Positions 1-10,628 of a stretch of 64,000 nt of DNA are shown here, piece after piece. Both the position numbers and the translations under genes were made by a program. Source of the DNA: Comamonadaceae bacterium 2PF (GTDB taxonomy: Bacteria; Pseudomonadota; Gammaproteobacteria; Burkholderiales; Burkholderiaceae_C). Within the stretch, counting starts at the first letter, position 1; every line of letters starts with the position of its first letter. Where the stretch lies: positions 1-64,000 of the forward strand of contig SCMV01000001.1 in assembly GCA_005502875.1 (NCBI GenBank), in the 5' to 3' direction. Under the pieces are notes generated by a model. It saw only the letters and a program-made list of their open reading frames with translations. It ran no database searches and had not been told where the DNA came from.

Positions 1-88
1 CATGGGGACCTTTGGTGAGGGTGTCGGTGCTGCTGACTCCCTCTTGATCGGTCACGCCACGGGTTTCTTCAGGGTCGAACGTTTGTTT

Positions 89-1516
89 TCAGGCCGCCGC
101 GACGATGTTTTGCGCGTTGCCGTGCGCCTTGTCACGATTGGTTGCAGCGGTGGAAGTCGTTTGCAGATCGCGCAATTCGCACAGCTGCCGGTCGAGCTCG
201 GCCAGGAATCGGTCCACCGTGGCGGGCGAGATCTCGTCGTTCTGGTGGATGACGGTGAAGAACTGCTTGCCGTTCAGGCTCAGCGCGCCCAGCAGGAAGA
301 CGTTGCTGATGGTGGTGGGCCAGAGTTCGGACAAACGGACGTTGCCGCCCTTGGGGTTGATGAACTCGGCGCTGCCCAGGTTGCTCAGGTGGCACGACAG
401 CGCGGGCAGGGTGCGCTTGACCTTGCTCTGCACGACGAGGTGGCTGTAGAGCGTGCGGCCCACCCAGGGCACGATTTCCCAGAACGTGAGCGGCAGGGCG
501 AAGTCGCGGCGCTCGAAGCGCGCCATGGCGGCTTTGGATTGCGCCTCGAGCGAGGCGATCTGCTCGGCCAGGGTGGCCTGCTGGCGCGCCCGCACGGTGA
601 ACACGGACACGAAGTTGCCGAACTCGGGGCCCTTGCCGTCGGGGAAGTAGCGGCGCAGGTCGACCGAGGTGCGCATGGCCGCGACCGAACGCGGCCCGCC
701 CGGCCGGTCGGGGCCGTCGCGGTGGCCCAGCGCCAGGAAGGTGTTGGCCACCATGGCCATCAGCAAGGTGTTGACGGTGGTGCCGTGCTGCTTGGCGAGC
801 GCGCGCATGGCGTCTGCCGCCACGGGCAGCTCGTGGTAGCGCACGCTGACGGTGGTGTGGTGGTCGGAGCCGCCGTCTTCGAGCTGGATGACGCGTTCGT
901 TGCGCGTGGCCGCTTTCTCTGCACGGCTGTCACGCCACCAGCGGGCGACGCTGCCGGGCCACTGCCACCACTTCTGCGGGGTGACGGCGGGCATCATCGA
1001 GGGCGAGTCGACCTTGCAGGGGGCGATGGGCTGGCCGTTGAGGCGGCCGAGGATGGCGCAAAGCATCTGCACCATCGAGCGACCGTCGCCGATGATGTGG
1101 TGCACCGAGAACATGATGGCCGGCTGCGTGGCGTGCGGCAGGAAGCGGCCGCGCCAGGGCAGGCCGCGCTCCAGCGAGATCGGCTCGTTCAGGAAGCGCG
1201 TGTGCCATGCCATCAGCGCCTCGCGCGAGGACGGGTCCACGCCGTGCTCGATGCGGTAGCAGTCGTCGAAGAGCTGGTCGACGAAGCGGTCGTTGGGGAG
1301 GATGCGCAGCTTGTGCGTCCAGGCCGTGGGCACGACGATGCCGCGCATGCGCGGGAAGGCCGTGGTCAGCTCGCGCAGGGCCTGGCGGACCAGGGCTTCG
1401 TCGAGCGGCTGGTCGAAGCGCAGGATGTAGGCCTGGTTGATGGGGCCGAGGTGGCCCTCGCCAGCCCAGTACATGTGCTCGGAGCGGTTCAGGGGGATCA
1501 GGTTGGCGGTACTCAC
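89..1516 (-). CDS. Condensation-domain / wax-ester-synthase-like acyltransferase
   Basis: About 475 residues. The protein carries the acyltransferase signature HHIIGDG at about residues 139-145, the HHxxxDG catalytic motif shared by non-ribosomal peptide condensation domains, carnitine/chloramphenicol-type acyltransferases and bacterial wax ester synthases. The second histidine is the expected general base. I chose the GTG at 1516 because the protein then opens with a typical condensation-domain start (VSTANLIPLNRSEHMYW). An upstream in-frame ATG at 1624 would add 36 low-complexity residues. No carrier-protein or adenylation gene lies nearby, so a stand-alone lipid or alcohol acyltransferase is more likely than peptide synthesis. 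It follows holA on the same strand after a 190-base gap in which I see no clear terminator. The substrate is unknown. Confidence 0.75.
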   Translation of the reverse strand: MSTANLIPLNRSEHMYWAGEGHLGPINQAYILRFDQPLDEALVRQALRELTTAFPRMRGIVVPTAWTHKLRILPNDRFVDQLFDDCYRIEHGVDPSSREALMAWHTRFLNEPISLERGLPWRGRFLPHATQPAIMFSVHHIIGDGRSMVQMLCAILGRLNGQPIAPCKVDSPSMMPAVTPQKWWQWPGSVARWWRDSRAEKAATRNERVIQLEDGGSDHHTTVSVRYHELPVAADAMRALAKQHGTTVNTLLMAMVANTFLALGHRDGPDRPGGPRSVAAMRTSVDLRRYFPDGKGPEFGNFVSVFTVRARQQATLAEQIASLEAQSKAAMARFERRDFALPLTFWEIVPWVGRTLYSHLVVQSKVKRTLPALSCHLSNLGSAEFINPKGGNVRLSELWPTTISNVFLLGALSLNGKQFFTVIHQNDEISPATVDRFLAELDRQLCELRDLQTTSTAATNRDKAHGNAQNIVAAA

Positions 1517-1706
1517 AACGGTGTCCCGGCGACTTGGGTTTTGCCGTGTCGCGTCAAACGATGGTCGCTTGACTGTAGCCAGCAGGGGTAAAAGGCGCTT
1601 GGGGGCTTTCCAGCGGAGGCGCACCCCGGATCAGGGGGGGCGGCGCGGTCGAGGGGCCGGGCAGGCGCGGCGCTTCATCGGAGGCCGCCGCCGGGGTGGT
1701 GCGCAC

Positions 1707-2765
1707 TCAGGCGGGCGCAGCGACCTCGGCCAGCTGCAGCGCCAGGCGGCGCAGCGCCTCCCAGGCATCGACCGGCCACTGCGGGTGGGGCAGGCCCTTG
1801 ACGATGCCGTCGACGATGCTGGCGTTGGCCACCAGCCGGGCCAGCGGCGGCGTGCGCAGCTTGGGCAGCGCGCGCTCGTACAGCCGCTCGCGCGGGCCCC
1901 AGACGCGCTGCTCGCGCAGCACCATGGGCAGCGGCTTGCCGCCGTCGAGCCCCAGGCGTGCGTGGTACAGGCCCTGGATCTCGCCGGCCAGGGTGTAGTG
2001 CACCAGCACGGCGGCCTCGCCCTCGGCCTGCAGGCCGTCGAGCATGCGCAGGGTGCGCGCCACGTTGCCCGAGAGCACGGCCTCGGTCAGCTTGAAGACC
2101 TCGAAGCGCGCCACGTCGACCACGGCGGCGTCGATCTGATCGAGCGTGAGCACGCCGGGCGGGTGCAGCAGGCCGAGCTTGATGATCTCCTGGTGGGCGG
2201 CCAGCAGGTTGCCTTCGACGCGGTCGGCGAAGAAGGTGAGGGCGCGCTGGCCGGCTTCACCCGGTTCGACCTCCTGGCCCTGGGCCTTGAGGCGCTGCGC
2301 GATCCACAAGGGCAGTTGCTGGCGCTCGATGGGGTCGCAGCGCAGGTTGATGCCGGCGCTGTCGAGCGCGGTGAACCAGGCGCTGGATTGCTGGGTTTTG
2401 TCGAGCCGGGGCAGGGTGATGAGCGTGATGAGCGCGTCGTTGCCGGCGGCCTGCTCGATGTAGCGCTGCAGAGCCTGCGAGCCTTCCTTGCCGGGCTTGC
2501 CGCCAGGGATGCGCAGCTCGATGAACTGGCGGTCGCCGAACAGCGACATCTCGCTGGCCGCGCCGATCAGGCTGGCCCAGTCGAAGGTGCCGGCGTTGAG
2601 CACGGTGTGCACCTGGCGCTCGGTGTGGCCTTGCGCACGCGCGGCAGCCCGGATCGCGTCCCCGGCCTCCTGCGCCAGCAGGGCCTCATCGCCATGCAGG
2701 GTGTAGACCGGCTTGAGCGGGCCCTTGGCGAGGTGGGCGGCGAGTTGGTCGGACCGCAGTTGCAT
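1707..2765 (-). CDS. holA: DNA polymerase III delta subunit
   Basis: 352 residues, close to the usual length of about 340 for HolA. The start MQLRSDQLAAHL and the segment KPVYTLHGDEALL are the typical N-terminus, where the phosphate-binding region of the AAA-like domain I lies. Delta opens the beta sliding clamp as part of the clamp-loader complex. An upstream ATG at 2900 exists, but the extension is proline-rich and not family-like, so the ATG at 2765 is preferred. It follows lptE by 64 bases; leuS-lptE-holA is the standard order in many proteobacteria, which supports the call. Confidence 0.93.
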   Translation of the reverse strand: MQLRSDQLAAHLAKGPLKPVYTLHGDEALLAQEAGDAIRAAARAQGHTERQVHTVLNAGTFDWASLIGAASEMSLFGDRQFIELRIPGGKPGKEGSQALQRYIEQAAGNDALITLITLPRLDKTQQSSAWFTALDSAGINLRCDPIERQQLPLWIAQRLKAQGQEVEPGEAGQRALTFFADRVEGNLLAAHQEIIKLGLLHPPGVLTLDQIDAAVVDVARFEVFKLTEAVLSGNVARTLRMLDGLQAEGEAAVLVHYTLAGEIQGLYHARLGLDGGKPLPMVLREQRVWGPRERLYERALPKLRTPPLARLVANASIVDGIVKGLPHPQWPVDAWEALRRLALQLAEVAAPA

Positions 2766-2829
2766 GGTCGCAGGTGGGCAAGAGGGGGCCGGGGTGAGGG
2801 GCAGGCGGCGCGGCAGCGGCGAGACGCCG

Positions 2830-3465
2830 TCAGCGCGAAGGGGCGCTGGTGCCGGCAGGCAGGGACCCCGCTGCCGGTTTGGCCGTTGATGCGGCGGCAT
2901 CAGGCGGCGTGGGCAGCTGCTGCGGCTTGATGGCGGCCAGGCGGCGCATGACCTGGTTGACGATGTCGGTCTGCATCGCGCGGGTCAGCGCTTCGGACTC
3001 GTCTTGCTTGGCCAGGGCATCGCGTTCGTTGTAGCTGAGGTCGCGCACCAGGGCCACGTCGGAGGCGGGCAGCAGCACGCTGCCGTCGCCACGCCGCACT
3101 TCGAAGCGCAGGATGGAGCGCGCCGTCATGGTGCGGACCTGACCAAACGCGGTCTTGGCCGAGACGATGGAGTCGCGCGTGTCCTGCATGGCCACCAGCT
3201 CGACGTGGGTGACGGGCACCTGCGCGGCCGATGCGGCCTGGGTGGCCTGCAGGCTGCTTTCGACCACGGACACGCCGTTGGCTTCGAGGGCGCGTGCCAG
3301 CTCGGTGGCCAGCGGCGAGGTGCCGGAAAAGCCGCTGAGCTGGATGGAGCGGAAAGCCATGTCGTGCTGGCGGCGCAACTGGAAGCCGCAGCCCCCGAGC
3401 GAAGCCAGGGGCAGCAGGGACGAAGCACCCAGCAGGGTCAGGATGTGGCGGCGTTGCATGGACAT
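2830..3465 (-). CDS. lptE: LPS-assembly lipoprotein LptE
   Basis: 211 residues. The N-terminus is a lipoprotein signal peptide with the lipobox around GGCGFQLRR (lipidated Cys at about residue 26), the hallmark opening of LptE (RlpB). LptE plugs the LptD beta-barrel in the outer membrane and helps insert lipopolysaccharide. The body (FRSIQLSGFSG, then TxVELVAMQDTRD) fits the compact alpha/beta fold of the family. The tail after about residue 185 is Ala/Pro-rich and probably disordered. The start is MSMQRRH at 3465; a second ATG two codons later at 3459 is equally possible. It lies 17 bases after leuS and is surely co-transcribed with it. Confidence 0.92.
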   Translation of the reverse strand: MSMQRRHILTLLGASSLLPLASLGGCGFQLRRQHDMAFRSIQLSGFSGTSPLATELARALEANGVSVVESSLQATQAASAAQVPVTHVELVAMQDTRDSIVSAKTAFGQVRTMTARSILRFEVRRGDGSVLLPASDVALVRDLSYNERDALAKQDESEALTRAMQTDIVNQVMRRLAAIKPQQLPTPPDAAASTAKPAAGSLPAGTSAPSR

Positions 3466-3482
3466 GACCTTAACACCCGCGA

Positions 3483-6221
3483 TCAGACGACCAGGTTGAC
3501 CAGGCGGCCCGGCACGATGACGACCTTTTTGGGCGCCTTGCCTTCGCTGAACTTGGCGAAGTCGTCGCTGGCCAGGGCGGCGGCCTCGATGGTGGCCTTG
3601 TCGGCTTGCGGGCTGACCTTGATCGAGCCGCGCAGCTTGCCGTTGACCTGCAGCATCAGCTCGATCTCGTCTTGCACCAGGGCGGACGGATCGACCTTCG
3701 GCCAGGGGGCGTCGAGCAGGTCGCCGAGCTTGCCGGCGTAGCCCAGCTCGGCCCACAGGGTGTGAGCCAGGTGGGGCGTGGCCGGGTAGAGCGCGCGCAG
3801 CAAGATGCCGAAGCCTTCGATCAGGGCGATCTGGCCGTCGGCCGTGTCGCTGGCCTTGAAGCCTTCGAGCGCGTTGAGCAGCTTCATGGCGCCAGACACC
3901 ACGGTGTTGTACTGCATGCGCTGGTAGTCGTAGTCCACCTGCTTGAGCACGGTGTGGACCTCCAGGCGCAGGGCCTTGGCGTCCTTGCCGAAGGCGACGT
4001 CGGCCAGCGAGGTGGCGCCTTGCGTGGCGGCGGCGGTGTCGGCCTTGGGCAGGGCCTGGAGCTTCATGCCGAAGTTCCACACGCGTCGCAGGAAGCGGTA
4101 GCTGCCTTCCACGGCGGCGTCGTTCCACTCCAGCGTGAGCTCGGGCGGGGCGGTGAACATGGTGTACAGGCGGGCCGTGTCGGCGCCGTACTTCTCGATC
4201 AGCTCTTGCGGGTCGATGCCGTTGTTCTTCGACTTGGACATGGTGCCCACGCCTTCGTAGTCGATGGCGGTGCCCACGGGCAGCTGGCCGTCGGCGCTGT
4301 CGACGGCGTTGATCAGCTTGGCGCCGATCACCTTGCCAGCTTCGTCCATCACGTGCTCGACGTCGTGCGGCCAGAAGTACTCCTTGCCACCCTTGGCCGT
4401 GCGACGGCTGTAGATGTGGTTGAGCACCATGCCTTGCGTGAGCAGCTTCTTGAAGGGCTCGTCGACCTTGACCAGGCCCAGGTCACGCATGACCTTGGTC
4501 CAGAAACGCGCGTACAGCAGGTGCAGGATGGCGTGTTCGATGCCACCGATGTACTGGTCCATGCCGCCGTTGGCCATCCAGTAGTTGGTGCGCTCGTCGA
4601 CCATGGCGCCGTGGTTGTCGGCGCAGGTGTAGCGCAGGAAGTACCAGCTCGAGTCCACGAAGGTGTCCATCGTGTCGGTTTCGCGCTGGGCGGGCTTGCC
4701 GCATTGGGGGCAGCCGACGTTGAGGAAGTCGGGGCGCGACTTGAGCGGGTTGCCGCTGCCGTCGGGCACCACGTCTTCGGGCAGGCGCACGGGCAGGTCT
4801 TTTTCGGGCACGGGCACCGGGCCGCAATCGGCGCAGTGGATGATGGGGATGGGCGTGCCCCAGTAGCGCTGGCGGCTGATGCCCCAGTCGCGCAGGCGCC
4901 AGGTGGTCTTCTTTTCGCCGACGTTCTTGGTGATCAGGATTTCGGCGACTTTGTTGACCGCTTCTTTGTGGCCCAGGCCATCCAGCGCATCGCTGTTGAC
5001 GCACACGCCCTTTTGCTTGTCGCCGTACCACTCTTGCCAGGCATCGGTCGAGAAGGTTTCGCCTTCCACGGCGATGACCTGCTTGATGGCGATGCCGTAC
5101 TTCTTGGCAAACGCGAAGTCGCGCTCGTCGTGCGCGGGCACGCCCATCACGGCACCATCGCCATAGGACATCAGCACGTAGTTGCCGACCCAGACTTCGA
5201 CCTTTTCACCGGTGATCGGGTGGGTGACGAACAGGCCGGTGGCCATGCCCTTCTTTTCCTGCGTGGCGAGTTCGGCCTCGGTGGTGCCGCCGGTCTTGCA
5301 CTCGTCGATGAAGGCCTGGAGCGAGGGGTTCGCGCTTGCAGCGTGCACGGCCAGCGGGTGCTCGGGGGCCACGGCGCAGAAGGTCACGCCCATGATGGTG
5401 TCGGCGCGCGTGGTGAAGACCCACATCTGGCCGTTGTTGATCTTGGTGCCATCGCTGCCGACGATGTCATGTGCGAAGGCAAAGCGCACGCCTTCGCTCT
5501 TGCCGATCCAGTTCTCCTGCATCAGGCGCACGCGCTCGGGCCAGCCGGCGAGGTAGTTCTTGTCCTCGGGGTTGGCCACGGCACCCAGCAGCTCGTCGGC
5601 GTACTTCGTGATGTTGAGGTAGTAGCCAGGGATCTCGCGCTTTTCAACGGGTGCGCCCGAGCGCCAGCCGCGCCCGTCGATCACCTGCTCGTTGGCCAGC
5701 ACGGTCTGGTCGACCGGGTCCCAGTTGACGGTTTGCGTGCGGCGCTCGCAGATGCCGGCTTCGAGCATCTTGATGAACAGCCACTGGTTCCATTTGTAGT
5801 ACTCGGGCTGGCAGGTGGCGATCTCGCGCGACCAGTCGATCGCCAGACCCATCGCCTTCATCTGCTTTTTCATGTAGGCGATGTTGTCGTAGGTCCAGGC
5901 GGCGGGCGGCACCTTGTTCTTGAGCGCCGCGTTTTCAGCGGGCAGACCGAACGCGTCCCAGCCCATGGGCATCAGCACGTTGTGACCGTTCATGCGCAGG
6001 TAGCGCGTGAGCATGTCGTTGATCGTGTAGTTGCGCACGTGACCCATGTGCAGCTTGCCCGAGGGGTAGGGCAGCATCGAGCAGGCGTAGAAGGCCGGCT
6101 TGTCCGTCGACTCGGTGACGCGGTAGGCGTCGTGGCCGTTCCAAAGCGGTTGGGCCCAGTGTTGCTGTGCGCGGGCTTCGACGGCACGCGGGTCGTAGGT
6201 CTGGGGTTCGTTGGTGCTCAT
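3483..6221 (-). CDS. leuS: Leucyl-tRNA synthetase
   Basis: 912 residues, somewhat longer than the E. coli enzyme (860). It charges tRNA-Leu with leucine in the cytoplasm. The class I signature is present as HMGH at residues 58-61 (within [15 protein letters not shown]), and the KMSKS loop appears as TMSKSKN in the second half. The editing domain (CP1) is present, with the [12 protein letters not shown] segment and [15 protein letters not shown]. The C-terminus ends in the family's usual anticodon and tRNA-elbow region. It is the first gene of leuS-lptE-holA. The 119 bases upstream hold a terminator-like hairpin belonging to the preceding ankyrin gene. Confidence 0.98.
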   Translation of the reverse strand: MSTNEPQTYDPRAVEARAQQHWAQPLWNGHDAYRVTESTDKPAFYACSMLPYPSGKLHMGHVRNYTINDMLTRYLRMNGHNVLMPMGWDAFGLPAENAALKNKVPPAAWTYDNIAYMKKQMKAMGLAIDWSREIATCQPEYYKWNQWLFIKMLEAGICERRTQTVNWDPVDQTVLANEQVIDGRGWRSGAPVEKREIPGYYLNITKYADELLGAVANPEDKNYLAGWPERVRLMQENWIGKSEGVRFAFAHDIVGSDGTKINNGQMWVFTTRADTIMGVTFCAVAPEHPLAVHAASANPSLQAFIDECKTGGTTEAELATQEKKGMATGLFVTHPITGEKVEVWVGNYVLMSYGDGAVMGVPAHDERDFAFAKKYGIAIKQVIAVEGETFSTDAWQEWYGDKQKGVCVNSDALDGLGHKEAVNKVAEILITKNVGEKKTTWRLRDWGISRQRYWGTPIPIIHCADCGPVPVPEKDLPVRLPEDVVPDGSGNPLKSRPDFLNVGCPQCGKPAQRETDTMDTFVDSSWYFLRYTCADNHGAMVDERTNYWMANGGMDQYIGGIEHAILHLLYARFWTKVMRDLGLVKVDEPFKKLLTQGMVLNHIYSRRTAKGGKEYFWPHDVEHVMDEAGKVIGAKLINAVDSADGQLPVGTAIDYEGVGTMSKSKNNGIDPQELIEKYGADTARLYTMFTAPPELTLEWNDAAVEGSYRFLRRVWNFGMKLQALPKADTAAATQGATSLADVAFGKDAKALRLEVHTVLKQVDYDYQRMQYNTVVSGAMKLLNALEGFKASDTADGQIALIEGFGILLRALYPATPHLAHTLWAELGYAGKLGDLLDAPWPKVDPSALVQDEIELMLQVNGKLRGSIKVSPQADKATIEAAALASDDFAKFSEGKAPKKVVIVPGRLVNLVV

Positions 6222-6253
6222 GGCGCGACGGGGATCAGGGGGGCGCAGGGCCG

Positions 6254-6295
6254 CCGAAAGACGAAAGCAGGCCGACCCGGGGGGCGTCGGCCTGC
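6254..6295 (-). terminator. Rho-independent terminator after the ankyrin gene
   Basis: Read on the minus strand, a 10-bp perfect stem (GCAGGCCGAC paired with GTCGGCCTGC, plus-strand 6267-6276 and 6286-6295) with a 9-base loop is followed by a T-rich run (TTTCGTCTTT). It lies between the ankyrin stop codon at 6341 and the leuS start at 6221, so it should separate the two transcription units. Confidence 0.7.
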
Positions 6296-6340
6296 GCAGA
6301 AGGTATCCCGGGATTATAGAAAGCCGGTGCGATGGCGGCT

Positions 6341-9163
6341 TCAGTCCCTGCCAGCCCGCTGGTATCGGGCGCGACCCGACTTGTCTTCGACGCTGACCAA
6401 AGCGCCCCGATCCAGGCGCCAGCGCGTGGTCCGGCTGGGGGGTGTCATCGCGGTGAGATCAACCTCGACCTCGATGCGGTTGGGCAGGCGGCCTTGGGGG
6501 TCGGGCGTCAGTGGCATCAGCGTCCAGCGCAGCCCTTCTTCGAGCGCGACGGCCATGGCCAGGCCTTCGAGCTGACCCAAAGCAGGCGGACCATCGAAGT
6601 TCGTCCAGCCCTCTTCGTCCCGCGGGCGCAGCTTGCCGATGTAGCTGATCTGGCTGCCCACGGGCATCACCACGAAGCCCTGCATCAGCCGGCCGCCCGA
6701 GGACGCGCGAACGTCAACACCTTTGACGCCGGGTTCATGCCACGCTTTGAGGATGTGCATGGGTGCGGTGGGGAGGGCGTCTTCGCTCTGGAACACGACC
6801 TCTTTGCCATCGACGCGCCAGCGTCCGGTCACGAACTGGTCAAAGGCGCCATGGCTGGTGGCCAGGCTGTAGCGGCCGTCGGCGCGCAGGCGCAACTCCG
6901 ATCCCACCTCGCGCATGCCGCTGAGGTAATAGGCGCCCGGCAGCTTGGCCGCCAGGGCTTTTTCGGCCGCCGTGGGGGCTTTGGCAGGCCTTGGGGCGCA
7001 GGGTGGGGCGGGCAGGTCGGAGAAGCCGGCCAGGGGGCGCCAAGTGACGGGTTTGTCGCATCCCAGGTGCCAGGCCAGGGTCTTGCCGTCGGGCAGGCGG
7101 GTGTCGCCCGACAGGCCGTGTGTGCGCATCAGGCCCAGGGCCTGCGGGTTGCGCGCGTCCAGGGCGAACTGGGCCAGCGCACCCAGCGTGTCAGGGCTCG
7201 GGGGCTGAGCTTGCAAGGCCAGCGACAGCACGTCGGGGCGGTGTTGGGTGATGGGCGCTTCGAGCAAAGCCCGAGGCACATCGCGCTGCGATGGAGCGCT
7301 CTGCCACAGGCGTTGCAGCAGGGTCAGGGCCCGCTGGTAGCGGGTGCCCATCAGAGGGCGGCTTTCCGGTGCGACCCAGGCTTGAAGCAGGCGGTGGCTC
7401 AGGGGCCCGGCCTGGCCGCAGCGGCCCGTCTGCAGCCCCTGGTCGATCAGCCGGTCGGCGAAGGGTGGGGCCTCGCGCACCAGGCGGATGAGGCTGTCGT
7501 AGTCGCGAGGGCAGCTTTCAGGCAGCGATTGCCCGCTGAGTTGCGACACCTTCTCGATCAGCTCGAGCTGCCCGGTGGCCAGGGCATCGGCCAGTGCCTG
7601 GGGTGGCCAGGGGGCTTTCGCGGCGTGCAAGGCCTCGATGGCACCGATGTCGCCAGCGCGGATGGCCCAATGCAGCATGGCCGGCGGCAGCTCCGCCCCG
7701 CTCACGCCGGCTTTCAGCAGCGCCTCGACCAAGGGGCCTTGGCTGGCCTGGCCGGCCTTGGGCGACTCGAGCGCCTGGCGCAGCAGTTGGGGTGCTTCTT
7801 CGCGCAGGGCCTTGATGGTGGCTTCGCTGGGTTGGCTCAGCAGGGCAGGCAGCAGTTCGGGCGCTTGTTCGATCGCCCAGGTCAGGGGTGTGCCGTCCGA
7901 GTGATAGGAGCGGTATTCGACGGGGTTGGCGCCACGCTGAATCAGCAGCCGCACCAGTGGTTCGCTGCGGGCTTGAATCGCCGCTTTGAGTCCGTCGCCC
8001 GTGGGCGCGCCCCAGTCCAGCAACTGGGTGGCCAGGCCGACGTCGCCCAGGCCGATGGCAGCCTCCAGGGCGGTCATCGGGCCCTCGCTGTCGATCTGAA
8101 CGTATTGGCTCAACCTGGGCGCACCCTGAGGGCCCTCCTGGGCCCAGGGCATGTCCGGCCTCAGCAGGTTTTTGGCCAGCTGGGTGCGCCCGCCTTGCAG
8201 TGCCGCGAGGGCGGCGTCCAGTTGCAGATCGAAAGGCGGGTTCTTGTGGGGTTCGTACCCTGCCGGTCGTTGCTTGGGCAGGTGCTTGAAAAGCGTTTTC
8301 AGGGCCTGTTCGTCACCCAGGTAGGCAGCGGCAGCGGTGGGCAAGGCGCTTTGGCCTGTGTCCGCCAGATCGTCTGCTGTGGGGGCTTGCTGGGTCAGCA
8401 ATTGCGTCAGCCAGGCATCGCCAGCCACCAGGCTGACCAGATCGGGCCAGTTCACGTTTTCAGGCTGCGGGCTGCCGGCCTTGAGCAGGCTGGCCACGAC
8501 GCGGGCGCGTTCTTCCCGGGTCAGCAACTCGGGCAGGCCCCGCAGGCGCAGGAAAAACTCGTGGTTGAGCAGGAACTCGAGCGGCGTGAGGTTGCGGTCC
8601 TGGTTGACTTGCTGCGGGTTGGCGCCATGCTGCAGCAGCGCATCGACCATGTCGGGCGACCCGAACACGACCGCCAGCTGCAAGGCGGGGACGCGACTTT
8701 GGTAGGTGATGAGGTTGGGGCGTGCGCCTTGGGCCAGCGCCGCTTGCAGCATGCGCTGCCGGGCAGGCAGGGTGGCGCGGTGAGCCTCGAGCAGGCGCTC
8801 TCGCTCTGGCGAGCGGGTCCAGCCCCAGTTCCTGTCCCTTGTCTTGAGGTCCGGGTCGGGGCGGATGATGGCGCAGACCAGCGGCTCACCGCCCACCGTC
8901 ACATCGCTGATGTCGCCGGACGCCGGCAGCAGGCGCAAGAAGGCGTCGGCATCGCCCTGGCGGGCCGCCGCGAACAAGGCTTGCTGAATGGGGGTGACGG
9001 CTTCGCGGGTTGCGTCGAAGGACGAATGGCAGCCGCAGTCGGGGGTTGTGGTCGAGGCGGTGTCGGTGGCCTGGGCTGCGGGTTGGATGCAGCACATCAG
9101 CGCCAGCAACCACGCTGACGCGCGCCCGGCCTGTCGGCGGGCATCCCTGTTGATTTTGTTCAT
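6341..9163 (-). CDS. Secreted ankyrin-repeat protein
   Basis: 940 residues starting at [13 protein letters not shown], with a signal-peptide-like hydrophobic stretch ([18 protein letters not shown]), so it is probably periplasmic or exported. Ankyrin-type helical repeats are visible along the middle, for example the segment [19 protein letters not shown] and the later segments [12 protein letters not shown] and [19 protein letters not shown]. The last ~230 residues have no repeats and form a beta-rich region ([14 protein letters not shown]... then [15 protein letters not shown]) with the look of a small calycin-like sheet domain, which is a weak inference. Ankyrin repeats mediate protein-protein contacts; no catalytic residues are recognisable and the partner is unknown. 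It is divergently transcribed from the DUF502 gene across 123 bases. Confidence 0.8.
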   Translation of the reverse strand: MNKINRDARRQAGRASAWLLALMCCIQPAAQATDTASTTTPDCGCHSSFDATREAVTPIQQALFAAARQGDADAFLRLLPASGDISDVTVGGEPLVCAIIRPDPDLKTRDRNWGWTRSPERERLLEAHRATLPARQRMLQAALAQGARPNLITYQSRVPALQLAVVFGSPDMVDALLQHGANPQQVNQDRNLTPLEFLLNHEFFLRLRGLPELLTREERARVVASLLKAGSPQPENVNWPDLVSLVAGDAWLTQLLTQQAPTADDLADTGQSALPTAAAAYLGDEQALKTLFKHLPKQRPAGYEPHKNPPFDLQLDAALAALQGGRTQLAKNLLRPDMPWAQEGPQGAPRLSQYVQIDSEGPMTALEAAIGLGDVGLATQLLDWGAPTGDGLKAAIQARSEPLVRLLIQRGANPVEYRSYHSDGTPLTWAIEQAPELLPALLSQPSEATIKALREEAPQLLRQALESPKAGQASQGPLVEALLKAGVSGAELPPAMLHWAIRAGDIGAIEALHAAKAPWPPQALADALATGQLELIEKVSQLSGQSLPESCPRDYDSLIRLVREAPPFADRLIDQGLQTGRCGQAGPLSHRLLQAWVAPESRPLMGTRYQRALTLLQRLWQSAPSQRDVPRALLEAPITQHRPDVLSLALQAQPPSPDTLGALAQFALDARNPQALGLMRTHGLSGDTRLPDGKTLAWHLGCDKPVTWRPLAGFSDLPAPPCAPRPAKAPTAAEKALAAKLPGAYYLSGMREVGSELRLRADGRYSLATSHGAFDQFVTGRWRVDGKEVVFQSEDALPTAPMHILKAWHEPGVKGVDVRASSGGRLMQGFVVMPVGSQISYIGKLRPRDEEGWTNFDGPPALGQLEGLAMAVALEEGLRWTLMPLTPDPQGRLPNRIEVEVDLTAMTPPSRTTRWRLDRGALVSVEDKSGRARYQRAGRD

Positions 9164-9286
9164 TTGGCTCGGGCGTTCGAGCGCCCAGGTCTGGATCGAG
9201 CCCGGAGTGTGCCGCAGCTCACGGGGGTGTTCGGTCGCACCCCCATAATCGCGCGGCCCGCGTCCCTTGATCGGCGCAGGCCCCAC

Positions 9287-9946
9287 ATGACCCGAGCCGC
9301 TGCTTCACGACATTTCACCCGCACTTTCCTGGCTGGCCTGCTGGCCGCGCTGCCTTTGATCGCCACGGTGCTGGTGTTCACGTGGCTGGCGCAGCTGGTC
9401 TATGGGTGGTTGGGGCCGCAGAGCCTCATCGGGGGGCTGTTTGTGAAGCTCGGCCTGGGCCTGTCGGAGTCCGAATGGGCGGGTTATGGCCTGGGCATCC
9501 TGATCATCGTGGCCTTCATCTACGCCCTGGGCTTGTTGGTCGAGGCGCAACTGCAGGCGGGCCTGGCGCGCATCCTGAACCTGGTGCTCAGCCGCATCCC
9601 GCTGGTGCGCAACGTCTACGACCTGATCAACCGCTTCGTCGACATGCTGGGTCAGCGCGACGAGGAGGGCCTGAAGTCGATGAGCGCGGTCTGGGTCACC
9701 TTCGGTGGGCCGGGTGGCGTGAAGGTGCTGGGCTTGCTGTCGACCCCGGAGCCGGTGACGCTCGATGGGCAGCCCTACATGGCCGTGATCGTGCCGACCG
9801 CACCGGTGCCGGTGGGCGGTGGCTTGCTCTACGTGCCGCAAGCCTCGGTGGTGCCGGCCGATGTGGGCATGGAGGCGGTCACCAGCATCTACGTGTCGAT
9901 GGGGGTGACCTCGGCTCAGCACCTCAAATCAGGCCTTCGGCCTTGA
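9287..9946 (+). CDS. DUF502 family inner-membrane protein
   Basis: 219 residues. It has two hydrophobic segments near the N-terminus (about residues 11-35 and 60-85) and the conserved DUF502 core: IPLVRNVYDLINRFVDM, followed by GVKVLGLLSTPEP and VIVPTAPVPVGGGLLYVP. The family is widespread in bacteria and plants and lacks an established biochemical role. The ATG at 9287 was chosen over upstream in-frame starts because the family begins with the short basic segment before the first membrane helix. Its last 23 bases overlap, tail to tail, the 3' end of the glutathione S-transferase gene on the other strand. Confidence 0.88.
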   Translation: MTRAAASRHFTRTFLAGLLAALPLIATVLVFTWLAQLVYGWLGPQSLIGGLFVKLGLGLSESEWAGYGLGILIIVAFIYALGLLVEAQLQAGLARILNLVLSRIPLVRNVYDLINRFVDMLGQRDEEGLKSMSAVWVTFGGPGGVKVLGLLSTPEPVTLDGQPYMAVIVPTAPVPVGGGLLYVPQASVVPADVGMEAVTSIYVSMGVTSAQHLKSGLRP

Positions 9947-10529
9947 GCGCCCGCTGCACGGCTGGGCGAGCGCCCACGCGTGCCTGGTAGGCGGTCACGT
10001 TCGGCCACGGGGTCAGGTCGAGCTTGATCATGCGCGCCCAGCCCAGCACCGTGAACAGGTAGGCGTCGGCCACGGTGAAGTCCTCGCCCATCAGGTGCGC
10101 GCGGCCTTCGAGCTGCTCGTTGACGTAACCCAGGCGGCGCTCGATGTTGGCGCGTGCGATGGCTTTCATCTCGTCCGGGGCGGCCGGGTTGAAGAAGGGC
10201 GAGAAGTTCTTGTGCAGCTCGGTACCGATGAAGGTCAGCCAGCTTTGCAGCTGGTAGCGCGCCAGGCTGCCGTTGGGCGGGGCCAGCTTGAGCTCGGGCT
10301 TGAGGTCGGCCAGGTACTGCACGATGGCCGGGCCTTCGGTGAGCAGCTCGCCGCCAGGCAGCTGCAAGGCAGGCACGTAGCCCTTGGGGTTGACGCTCAG
10401 GAAGTTGGCGCCGCTGGCCGTGACCTTGGTCTTGAGGTTGACGGCCTCGGTCTCGTGGGCGACGCCGATTTCTTCGAGCACGATGTGCGGTGACAGGGAG
10501 CAGACGCCGGGGGTCAGGTAGAGCTTCAT
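9924..10529 (-). CDS. Glutathione S-transferase
   Basis: 201 residues, the usual length for a bacterial (beta-class) GST. It starts MKLYLTPGVCSLSPHI, where the CSLSPHI segment supplies the glutathione-site Cys/Ser typical of the class. The N-terminal thioredoxin fold contains NPKGYVPALQLPGGELLTEGPAI, with the cis-Pro (VPAL) and the ES/TE glutathione contact. The C-terminal helical domain carries DFTVADAYLFTVLGW. It conjugates glutathione to electrophiles or reduces peroxides in the cytosol; the substrate cannot be read from sequence. It is downstream of the PF10118 and EphD-like genes on the same strand, consistent with detoxification of an epoxide or similar product, but that link is inference. 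Confidence 0.9.
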   Translation of the reverse strand: MKLYLTPGVCSLSPHIVLEEIGVAHETEAVNLKTKVTASGANFLSVNPKGYVPALQLPGGELLTEGPAIVQYLADLKPELKLAPPNGSLARYQLQSWLTFIGTELHKNFSPFFNPAAPDEMKAIARANIERRLGYVNEQLEGRAHLMGEDFTVADAYLFTVLGWARMIKLDLTPWPNVTAYQARVGARPAVQRALKAEGLI

Positions 10530-10628
10530 GGAGCGGGTCTCCTTGGGTTGGGGGCTTGCGCATTGTGCGCATGGGCTCAAACCCGTGCCGGGCGCGGGTG
10601 AATCGGGCCGCTCGCCTGCGCCTGGTTG

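Noticed and set aside
1-88. ATG on the minus strand at bases 3-1 as the start of another gene
   Set aside because: It could be the start of a gene leaving the window, with a weak AAAGG before it, but no coding sequence is visible, so it cannot be supported.
3606-6575. Long plus-strand open frame opposite leuS
   Set aside because: It is antisense to a certain leuS gene, its translation is Gly/Val/His/Leu-rich low complexity, and it arises from high-GC third-position bias. The same holds for antisense frames at 2-1591, 6332-9118, 11634-13391, 24004-26271, 31645-33459 and 53341-55038.
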